Shown here: positions 57,683 to 64,000 of the stretch, one piece after another
Numbering within the stretch: the first letter of the stretch is position 1
Layout: each line of letters starts with the position of its first letter
Assembly: GCA_900541695.1 (NCBI GenBank)
Contig: UQKL01000014.1
Span: 1 to 64,000, forward strand
Length of the DNA stretch: 64,000 bases
Source of the DNA: an uncultured Collinsella sp.
GTDB taxonomy: Bacteria > Actinomycetota > Coriobacteriia > Coriobacteriales > Coriobacteriaceae
Reading direction: 5' to 3'
Made by a program: the position numbers and the translations under genes
Notes under the pieces: generated by a model
Told to the model about the DNA's origin: nothing
The model's input: the letters and a program-made list of their open reading frames with translations, nothing else
Databases searched by the model: none

Positions 57683-58765
57683 CTAATACGACGCAACGGC
57701 TTCCGCCCGACGTCGCGATTCCGAGAAATCGAACTCGGCGCGGTGGGCTTCGAGGAATCGGGCATTGGGGCGCAGGCGATGTTCATCCGGCTCGCGCAAT
57801 ACCGAGCCCGCAAATGTCGCATAGTCCGTATGCTGCAGAAGGTACGACCCGCAAAGTTGATAGTCGCCGCGCACCAACTCAAACGAAATCAGATGGGCAT
57901 CGAACAGCGAGTACAGGTCGCGACGCAGTAGGATACCGTTGCTGACAACCTGTGACTTGGGACCCGAGTAGTTCTCGATATGCGCGGCTTCGAGCGCTTC
58001 GTCAACGTTGCAGCCAGAGATAGCACATCGACCGGTATAGGACTCAAAGAGCTGATTGCGAAAACGCTGCTGGCCGATTCGCTCGCGACGCAACGCGTAG
58101 CGGACCCTTTCATCATCGTTCACCGGAGCGCCAGAGAACTCCGCAGCAACAGGAGCATCCTTCATATAGCTCATATCGGGGAAGAAGCGGGCGTCAGGTC
58201 CGCCCTTGTGAACAGGGCCGTGCAGCACAAACCAACTGTTCTCGGGCTCGTAGCGTTCGACGAATGCGAGACCAAGTACCTTGTATCCGGCGTTGGTCGC
58301 AAAGAACACGCCGACAGGAACGCCGCACTCCATACAGTTGATCATCTTTTGGTTGTAGTCCTGGTCGCGCCAGTTTTCGACCGATGCGCTTTGCGACGAG
58401 TACTTGAGCACCCACGTGCCATCCTCAAGATAGAGCGGCGGAACATCGGGGTAGGCGCCGCGCTTGGAATTGTGCACCGAGAGCGCAAAGGTCTTCTCGC
58501 GCGGATGCTTAACGCGCCCGCGACCAGGCCAAAAGATGCCCGAATCGCGTGACACTGGAAAGAGCTCGGAATCAATCGTCAGACGAAAGGGATAATGAGG
58601 ACCATCAACATTGGTGCGATACGGAAGCTTGTCCCACAGGTCGCCACGCTGTTCCTCGCGCAAGAACCACTCCCAGGCCCGGACATATTCGGACGGCACA
58701 AAGCTGCAAGCGCGGTCGAAACTCGGCCGAGCAACCAGCGGAACATTAGAAGCGATGCCGTCCAT
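57683..58765 (-). CDS. HNH endonuclease (McrA/type IV restriction-like)
   Basis: 360 residues. The C-terminal HNH module reads CAISGCNVDEALEAAHIENYSG then VSNGILLRRDLYSLFDAHLISF, the pattern of ScoMcrA-type nucleases with Asn and His ligands. The N-terminal 230 residues (VSRDSGIFWPGRGRVKHPREK, then CMECGVPVGVFFATNAGYKVLGLAFVERY) resemble SRA/YDG-like modified-base readers only by pattern, so methyl- or otherwise modified-DNA restriction is a hypothesis. ATG 58765 has GGAGG upstream, and the stop is followed by no clear terminator. It is the right-most gene of the island. Confidence 0.75.
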   Translation of the reverse strand: MDGIASNVPLVARPSFDRACSFVPSEYVRAWEWFLREEQRGDLWDKLPYRTNVDGPHYPFRLTIDSELFPVSRDSGIFWPGRGRVKHPREKTFALSVHNSKRGAYPDVPPLYLEDGTWVLKYSSQSASVENWRDQDYNQKMINCMECGVPVGVFFATNAGYKVLGLAFVERYEPENSWFVLHGPVHKGGPDARFFPDMSYMKDAPVAAEFSGAPVNDDERVRYALRRERIGQQRFRNQLFESYTGRCAISGCNVDEALEAAHIENYSGPKSQVVSNGILLRRDLYSLFDAHLISFELVRGDYQLCGSYLLQHTDYATFAGSVLREPDEHRLRPNARFLEAHRAEFDFSESRRRAEAVASY

Positions 58766-58830
58766 AAGGAACCTCCAGGAAGAACAGTTCCCCATATTAT
58801 CGCCGATGCAGTGATAGCGCTGTACGAAAA

Positions 58831-58860
58831 AGGGCTCACTTCCTTCGAAGTGGGCCCTTG
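58831..58860 (-). terminator. Terminator of exported subunit gene
   Basis: Minus-strand AAGGGCCCACTTC pairs with GAAGTGAGCCCTT and runs into TTTTTCG. Confidence 0.8.
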
Positions 58861-58888
58861 CCAGTCTGCATATTAGCGAACGTCGGCA

Positions 58889-59848
58889 TTACGACATTGC
58901 GACACCGGCGAGTTTGACGCTGACGTTATAGGTCGTCGGGCTGTTCTCGATGGACTTACCGTTAACGCAATCCGCATCGGTGCCTTCCATCCAGATATAG
59001 ACACGCACCGCAACGCCGTTGTAGCCAACGCCCCTAGCAATCGGTTCGGTGCCCTTAGCAACCGAGTAATCGCCGCTGTCACCCTTAGTAGCAACCCATC
59101 CGTACGTGCCGCCTTTAAAGATACGGGGATAGGTTGCTTTCGCGAGCGTCGGAGTGCCATTCTTGTTTTGGATGCTCGTCCAGCCATCAATAGCGCTTGC
59201 ATCGTTACCCTTGCCCGTCTCATCGCACATGGCATATACAACGCGCAGTTTTTCTTCGCCGACACACGACTTGCCGTCAGACCCAATCGCCTGCGTGGTA
59301 ATCGCAACGCGCAGAGAACCAACCATGGTCTCCGACGCCTCGCCGCCCACGGGCTCAATCGTTACGGGCTCACCGTCAGACGCGTCAAGGTAAACGTCGG
59401 CCGTGCCGGTATCGGTAATGGTGTAGACGATGTATTCGCTTTTAATGAAAGCGTGATACTTCTTGCCAGCAGCCTCATACTCGCCCGGCAAAGCATTTGC
59501 AGCCGTTAAGAAAGAGGGCTTTGAATAGTCAGTTACCAGACCCTGGTTGTTCCAGCCATTGCAAACGTACCAGTTTTTAAGGTCGTCAGTCGAAGACGGG
59601 CTGAGCGTAGCGCCCGTAGTCTGGGCTTCGAGCGACTTCTGTTCGCCACCATGCTGGGCACCGTTCTTGAGCTCGTCAATTTGAAGGATGAAGCCATTCG
59701 TCGTCGCGCTAATGGTTGACGTGGTTGCAGAAACCTTCGTATTCGCAACGTACCACGCATAGGTCGCTGCCGACAAAGCAAACGCAGAGAGGACCACGCT
59801 AACAGCGGCCGCAACAAGTTGTGTTTTAAGGCTCTTAGACGATTGCAC
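58889..59848 (-). CDS. SipW-dependent exported subunit
   Basis: 319 residues with leader MQSSKSLKTQLVAAAVSVV and TYAWY at 29-33. The mature part is beta rich (VYTITDTGTADVYLDASDG) and ends VRVYIWMEGTDADCVNGKSI then VSVKLAG, with the W-M-E-G-x-D-x-x-C motif. The start is GTG 59848, with AAGGAGG 5 nt upstream. It is separated from the next-upstream subunit gene by a hairpin terminator. No signal peptidase gene is adjacent; the two at 43.8 and 48.6 kb are the likely processing enzymes. Confidence 0.8.
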   Translation of the reverse strand: MQSSKSLKTQLVAAAVSVVLSAFALSAATYAWYVANTKVSATTSTISATTNGFILQIDELKNGAQHGGEQKSLEAQTTGATLSPSSTDDLKNWYVCNGWNNQGLVTDYSKPSFLTAANALPGEYEAAGKKYHAFIKSEYIVYTITDTGTADVYLDASDGEPVTIEPVGGEASETMVGSLRVAITTQAIGSDGKSCVGEEKLRVVYAMCDETGKGNDASAIDGWTSIQNKNGTPTLAKATYPRIFKGGTYGWVATKGDSGDYSVAKGTEPIARGVGYNGVAVRVYIWMEGTDADCVNGKSIENSPTTYNVSVKLAGVAMS

Positions 59849-59862
59849 GTGATCCTCCTTTC

Positions 59863-59904
59863 AAAAACAGAACGGGCACCCGGCGCATAAGCCGGGCGCC
59901 CGTT
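59863..59904 (-). terminator. Hairpin terminator between two subunit genes
   Basis: Minus-strand AACGGGCGCCCGGC pairs with GCCGGGTGCCCGTT and is followed by CTGTTTTTG. It ends the upstream subunit transcript or sets a ratio between the two subunits. Confidence 0.75.
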
Positions 59905-59926
59905 AAAACGCATGGGATAGCTTAGT

Positions 59927-60772
59927 TTACTCAGTGACAGCGTTGTTTGCGCCCGCCGCGTCTTTACCCTGGGTGTTAACCGGAGTGGCGGTAAACGAGA
60001 TATTCACGCCAACATTCTTAAGAGAAGTGAAGTTCTCGGTGTAAACTTTTTCGGCAGAGCCGTCATAGAAGACATAGGCCGTAACGTTAACAGAGCCACC
60101 AGCGGTAATCGCGTCGGCAAGAACGCCGTCGGTGTTGTTACCAGTAACCGGAGTTTTGTCGAAATAAGCGCTTACCAGCGCGCCGCTCTCCGAGACCTTG
60201 TACACGCCCCACTTATCACCGCACACGAGCAAAACGGAGACGGCGTCTTTGAGACCATTTTCGTCGGTCGCGCCAGTGCCTGTTACTTCAACCTTGGAAA
60301 CCTTAAGGTTCTTGAAGGAGCCAGCCTTTGCATCAGTGGTGCCAATCTTAAAGGTTTCCGCGATAGCAAACTCGCCGTTAGCGGCTGTCTCAGGAGTGCC
60401 AACATCATAGCGAGATCCGTTAAGAATCGTAGCCGCGCCCTTTTTCTGCGCATATGCAGACTGGAAAAGCGGCTTGGTAGTTTCGGTAACGAGAGTAGAA
60501 TGCGCAGAACCATTCACGACCTGCGATGGGTACAGAACCTTAGCCTCTGCGTTGGCGTCAGCAAAAGAAATGCTCGTGTCCTTGAGCTCATCGTCAGTCT
60601 TCGCGATCTTCAAGAACGGAGCGTTCGACTGAGCAGAAATCGTTGCGGTCTCGGCCTTAACCGTGTTGTTGCTCACAAACCATGCGAAGGTGGCAGAGCC
60701 CAACGCTACGGCTGCTACCAGCACCATGGCGATGGCGGCGCCCATCTGCTTCTTTAATGCCTTGGTATCCAT
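59927..60772 (-). CDS. SipW-dependent exported subunit, TasA/CalY-like
   Basis: 281 residues with leader MDTKALKKQMGAAIAMVLV and TFAWF at 28-32, then VSNNTVKAETATISAQSNAP. The mature protein is beta rich and ends VNVTAYVFYDGSAEKVYTENFTSLKNVGVNISFTATPVN, a diverged form of the C-terminal motif without Cys. The N-terminal pattern is closest to TasA/camelysin. AAAGGGG precedes ATG 60772; an in-frame GTG at 61072 lies in the untranslated leader. It is the most likely major fibre subunit among the six, by its simple N-terminus and Ala/Thr/Val-rich body, but that is inference. Confidence 0.82.
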   Translation of the reverse strand: MDTKALKKQMGAAIAMVLVAAVALGSATFAWFVSNNTVKAETATISAQSNAPFLKIAKTDDELKDTSISFADANAEAKVLYPSQVVNGSAHSTLVTETTKPLFQSAYAQKKGAATILNGSRYDVGTPETAANGEFAIAETFKIGTTDAKAGSFKNLKVSKVEVTGTGATDENGLKDAVSVLLVCGDKWGVYKVSESGALVSAYFDKTPVTGNNTDGVLADAITAGGSVNVTAYVFYDGSAEKVYTENFTSLKNVGVNISFTATPVNTQGKDAAGANNAVTE

Positions 60773-61171
60773 ACGGACCCCTTTCTTTCCCCATTCATCC
60801 CAGACGACCCTCGAGAAGCCCGGAAGGGGAGCCCGCGCTTTCGTGTTGGATGTTGCTTGCCCATCCTTTAGACATGGAATCGAGAATACCATAATTCTTA
60901 CGATTTCCTTATGAGTTTTCGAGAGCTTACATTCCGGCAGATTCATAGGCCCACCTCGGGTTATATGTGGTGCTATGTGAACATCGTTTACCTTATTTGA
61001 TCTCTCTCCCACAAAGCTGTAAGTCCCTCTTAAGCCTTGCGACCGCAGTTCCACGCCATCGCATACATTCACCCTCCGCCGAGCTTCGCCCTAGCCCTTC
61101 CCCACCCGCTATACTGATGTAGCACGTGTAATTTCTGCTCGCTTGCGTAGGCTGTTTGTTAGGAGGTCCCT
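60773..61171. other. Divergent intergenic region, 399 bp
   Basis: The stretch separates the subunit gene from the divergent hypothetical gene. It contains a good -10 for the plus-strand gene (TATACT at 61110-61115). The minus side has AT-rich sequence with a possible TATTCT near 60890. No ORF, tRNA, riboswitch or obvious operator was recognised. Confidence 0.5.
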
Positions 61172-61684
61172 ATGGCTGCTGCCGCTCAACCTAAAGGAAG
61201 CGTTTCCACCGGATCGATCAAACCGGTGACACGTAAGGCCGTTCGCTGCCAGCGCGAGGTCGCCTGGCTGATCACGCAGGCTGCCGGCAAGTTAGTTGCT
61301 ACCATCGACGACGTCAACGCACCCACGCCCAGTTTTGTGCTGGCAGCGGCGCTATCGCACGTCCGCGCGCAGCAGCATGCCGCACAGGACCATGGACGCA
61401 CGATTGACTACAAAGCCGTCATGGCCCCCGACCTCGCAAGCTTTTGTGCGGCCGCGGGGCTGCCCACAGCGCGCAACGCGCTTTCGGACGCGGGCTACAT
61501 GTTCACCCTCTCGGGCGCAGACCTCATCCGCGACGTTTACGCCTACTGTAGTGACCTGGGCGAACGCACGGGTGACGCGGCGCAGGTCAAACCGGGCTAC
61601 GCGATCAAGCTCGCGCTGCGACTGTTCTTGCTGGATGCCGCCACTGCCAGCGGCGCTACCTCCAAAGACAACGCCTCTGCATAG
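61172..61684 (+). CDS. Hypothetical protein (170 aa)
   Basis: 170 residues, basic N-terminus, then mostly helical. CxxD or DNA-binding signatures are not evident, and there is no signal peptide. The start is firm: TTAGGAGG lies 5 nt before ATG 61172. Its codon use and composition match neighbouring genes. It is divergent from the exported subunit and convergent with the frameshifted membrane protein, with a bidirectional terminator between. No function can be assigned. Confidence 0.7.
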   Translation: MAAAAQPKGSVSTGSIKPVTRKAVRCQREVAWLITQAAGKLVATIDDVNAPTPSFVLAAALSHVRAQQHAAQDHGRTIDYKAVMAPDLASFCAAAGLPTARNALSDAGYMFTLSGADLIRDVYAYCSDLGERTGDAAQVKPGYAIKLALRLFLLDAATASGATSKDNASA

Positions 61685-61690
61685 CAAAAG

Positions 61691-61722
61691 CGCCGGGCCG
61701 GGAAATCAATCCCGGCCCGGCG
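61691..61722. terminator. Bidirectional hairpin
   Basis: CGCCGGGCCGGGA pairs with TCCCGGCCCGGCG across AATCAA. Both flanks have short T runs (weak on plus, CTTTTG on minus), so it could serve both convergent genes. Confidence 0.75.
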
Positions 61723-61732
61723 ATTGTTCGTT

Positions 61733-62919
61733 CTACTTATCCCCGTCCCCTACGGGCGAGTTCTTTTGGTTGCGGCGGTTACTCCAGGTCACGTTGTGCT
61801 CCTTGTAGTAATCGGGCGCCTCGTTGCCGCTCGCGCTAATGGGGTCGTTGCCGGTCAGGGTGTCGGCAATATCCTGCACGAACTTAATGAACAGGCTCGA
61901 GTCGTCGGTCTCGGACGAATCAAAGTCGAAGCCGAACTCCACCGCACCACCAATGATCTTGTCCACGCACTCTGGATCGTCGCCGTCTAGCCAAATGACC
62001 ACGGTGTACTTGTCCACGTCGCCCACGCGGAAGTTCGCGTGGCTAATGGTCGTCACCACGTCTTTGGACGCAAACGGCTCGGTGTTGGGCTCGGGGCTGC
62101 CATCGGCCGCAGCCGCCGCATAGGTGGTGGGCTCGCCATTGCGATACACCCTCACGCGCGCCGCCTTCTCCACGCCCTTGCTGGCGCTGACCACTTTGAG
62201 CTTGGCGCTGTAGCCCAGGTCGGTCTTGCCGGCGTTGCGGATATAGAAGGTGTACGCCACGTAGTTTTGCCGTTGTGGCTGCCGTCGATGTCGTCCAGGT
62301 TGTCGGGCAGGTCGTCGGCGGCGATATTGGTGCCGTTGTCCACGGCGTCGGCCGCCAGGCGCGCGGTGGCGTTGTTAAAGTCGCCGTTGTCGGCAATGGC
62401 CACGCCGCGGCGGAACAGCTCCAGGCGGTTGAGGTTGATAGTGAAGTTGCCCATGTTTTCCTGCATAAACGACAGGGCGAACAGCACGCCAAAGGCAAGC
62501 GCCAGCACCACGAGGGCCTTTTGCAGTTTGTCCATGCGCAGCAGCGCCGCGCCGATGCGCTCCATGCGGCGCTTGGGCATGTACATGGAGACGACCGCGT
62601 CGGGGTCGATGTCGTCGAGGTCCTGGTCGGCCAGCGCCTGCTCCAGCTCCTCGATGCGCACCACGCCGCGGAGGTCGCGCTTGGGTTTGGGCTTGCGCTT
62701 GGGTTTGCCGAAGCGCTTGCGGGAGGTGGGAGCCTGCTCGGGTGCGGAGTCCTCGCCGGGCGCGTCCTCGGCATTGGCGCCGGGCACGTCCTGCGGCGTG
62801 CCCTTGGGCTGGCGCTCAGTCTGGCCATCGGTCACGTCCTCGGGCTGGCCCTCGACGAAATTCTCGGCCAAATCCTCGGCAGCTTGATCTTTGTTGTCGT
62901 TACGCTTGAACAGAGCCAT
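61733..62919 (-). pseudogene. Membrane-anchored W-x-D-G-x-D-x-x-C protein, frameshifted
   Basis: The 5' part (MALFKRNDNKDQAAED onward) has an acidic, Pro/Gln-rich cytosolic domain, a KPKRKPKPKRD basic patch, and a transmembrane helix (about 134-152, KALVVLALAFGVLFALSF) followed by an external domain up to GSHNGK. The frame then breaks at the four-A tract (plus T at 62265-62268). The next frame continues VAYTFYIRNAGKTDLGYSAKL and ends TVVIWLDGDDPECVDKIIGG. Adding one A gives GKNYVAYTF and restores one protein of about 395 residues. It shares the C-terminal W-x-(E/D)-G-x-D-x-x-C motif with the SipW-dependent proteins but has a long cytosolic head instead of a cleavable leader. It may be a base for the fibre. 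Real indel or sequencing error is undecided. Confidence 0.6.
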
Positions 62920-62924
62920 GGCGA

Positions 62925-63590
62925 TCAGATCTTATATTTGGTGCGAATGTAGCCGACGTATTCTTTGACGAGCTCGCGCTCCATGTCGTCGGCGTAACGG
63001 AACTGCAGGCCGCAGACGTTGCGGTACAGACTGCCCTTGGGCGCGCGGCGCACCCAACACACGATGCCCAGCTGCCCGGGCAGCTCGTGGCGCTCGCCCT
63101 GCAGGCGGATCGTGGGCATTTGCACGGCCAGGGCCTCGCCCACGTCGGGGTAATCGTTAAGGTAGATGGCCAGGCCGCCGGCCGAGACGTCGATGGTCAT
63201 AGCGTCCTCGGGCTCAGGAGTCGGCGCGTTGTCGCGCTGGTAGGTCAGGCGCATGGCGACCTTAAAACGCTCGTCGCGGCGCCTGACGAAGGTGCGCTGC
63301 TCGGCGACTTTGCGCATTTTCCAGTAGGTGCGGATGCCCTTTTTCTCGACCGACTCGGGGTAGCCGGCGAGCACGAACGTCTCCTCGCCCACTTTGTATT
63401 GCAGCAACAGCTTTTGGTTTTCGTCCATGATGAGCGGCTTGCCGGCGAGCATGGGCGCGCTCATAAGAAAGTACGCCTCGTCCAGGTTCTCTTTGTACGT
63501 GGCGAGCATGTTGAAGTCGGTTTTTTGGCCCATGGGCACGTCGAATGCCACCTGAAGCTTAGTCCCCGGCGTTATCTGTTGCTCTGCCAT
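62925..63590 (-). CDS. PilZ domain protein (probable c-di-GMP receptor)
   Basis: 221 residues. The N-terminal half (TKLQVAFDVPMGQKTDFNMLATYKEN...) resembles the YcgR-type PilZN fold. A PilZ domain follows: FVRRRDERFKV (102-112) has the arginine motif (R104...R108), and TIDVSAGGLAI (132-142) has the D-x-S-x-x-G motif, both needed for c-di-GMP binding. It ends in a short helix. ATG 63590 has GGGGGAG upstream. The gene lies 6 nt from the frameshifted subunit-like gene and could regulate surface fibre or pilus production. Confidence 0.82.
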   Translation of the reverse strand: MAEQQITPGTKLQVAFDVPMGQKTDFNMLATYKENLDEAYFLMSAPMLAGKPLIMDENQKLLLQYKVGEETFVLAGYPESVEKKGIRTYWKMRKVAEQRTFVRRRDERFKVAMRLTYQRDNAPTPEPEDAMTIDVSAGGLAIYLNDYPDVGEALAVQMPTIRLQGERHELPGQLGIVCWVRRAPKGSLYRNVCGLQFRYADDMERELVKEYVGYIRTKYKI

Positions 63591-63719
63591 GTATTCTCCC
63601 CCAGTCGCGGGCGCCGATATCATCGTCGTGCGCGATGCACATTGGGCTATTGTAACTGCTTTGCCGCAGGTTTCGATGTGCAGCGCGTGAAATGGCGCGG
63701 ATGTGAGGCGGGGCAGCCA

Positions 63720-64000
63720 CTAGTGCAGCTGCCCCGCGCGCTCCGTCAGCCGGTACTTGCGGTTGCGGCTCGTCGCCGGCGCCGTGGGCTCAAGCTCGCC
63801 TTGTGCGATAAGCGCATTGACGCGTACCCTAACCTGGGAGACGGTGAGTCCCGTGCATTCTGCCAGTTCACGTGTTCCCAGTTCGCCGTTGCGCTTGAGT
63901 GCCGCCACAATTAAGTCCCCGCCATGATCGATTTGCTCAACCTTCGCTCGGTAGAGGACAACCTTAAACCGGTCGAAACCCGGGCAAAACAATGGCTCGG
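63720..64000 (-). CDS. C-terminus of AlbA_2/AAA_4-type protein (partial, winged helix)
   Basis: The visible fragment (about 93 residues) runs off the window end. It opens EPLFCPGFDRFKVVLYR, which looks like the end of a divergent AAA_4/AlbA_2 ATP-binding domain. It then has a winged-helix HTH (GDLIVAALKRNGELGTRELAECTGLTVSQVRVRVNALIAQGELE). Such proteins are transcriptional regulators or helicase-related ATP-binding proteins. The true start lies beyond 64000. Confidence 0.6.
   Translation of the reverse strand, partial: EPLFCPGFDRFKVVLYRAKVEQIDHGGDLIVAALKRNGELGTRELAECTGLTVSQVRVRVNALIAQGELEPTAPATSRNRKYRLTERAGQLH

Noticed and set aside
60773-61171. c-di-GMP riboswitch upstream of the fibre subunit gene
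   Set aside because: The conserved GEMM elements were not present, despite the nearby PilZ gene.

Overview
The window is one contiguous piece of a high-GC, Gram-positive-type chromosome and reads as a Coriobacteriia genome, most likely Collinsella or a close relative. This placement is inferred from gene content: a secretin-free Tad pilus locus, a DUF4012 protein, several SipW-type exported proteins, a fused CbiMN-Q-O importer and a pheST operon with a T-box. No rRNA or CRISPR array is present. Four tRNA genes are complete: Arg-ACG, Leu-CAG, Phe-GAA and Val-GAC.

Layout. 0-11 kb is housekeeping, nearly all on the minus strand: serS, proC, rlmH, an SPFH protein, tatD, rsmA, metG, rsmI and a GH5-like protein that appears to lack its acid/base residue. 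At 11.1-11.7 kb there is a toxin/antitoxin-like pair whose first gene is frameshifted. A tightly overlapping minus-strand Tad (Flp) pilus operon fills 11.7-21.3 kb (cpaB, tadZ, cpaF, tadB, tadC, flp, four further secreted or membrane pilus proteins, DUF192). rsgA follows, then a P-type cation ATPase with a strikingly structured 5' leader, then pyk on the plus strand.

From 28 to 44 kb lie a Vsr/DUF559-like protein, a zinc-dependent phospholipase C-like protein, a Ni/Co ECF importer behind a NikR-like operator, the T-box-controlled pheST operon, an M32 carboxypeptidase, glmM, a DUF4012 protein and an EamA transporter.

The most unusual region is 43.8-52.9 kb. It is a minus-strand gene string with four exported proteins carrying T[YF]AW[FY] signal peptides, two SipW-like signal peptidases, a membrane-anchored McrB-like AAA+ ATPase, and a DUF2357 protein in which the usual McrC nuclease is replaced by a long Ala/Glu-rich coiled coil. 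More proteins of the same exported family lie at 58.9-62.9 kb. Between the two groups, beginning at tRNA-Val, is a small accessory island holding a perfect 33-bp inverted-repeat element, a second Vsr/DUF559-like protein, a DUF5710 protein, an AAA_14/DUF4143 ATPase behind four 23-bp-phased palindromes, and an HNH endonuclease. The window ends with a PilZ protein and the 3' part of an HTH-containing gene.

Functionally, the Tad pilus, the SipW-dependent surface proteins, the two signal peptidases and the PilZ protein suggest that this region builds and regulates surface fibres or an extracellular matrix. The AAA+/DUF2357 pair may be a repurposed McrBC-type machine serving that process, which is an inference from gene order and domain architecture.
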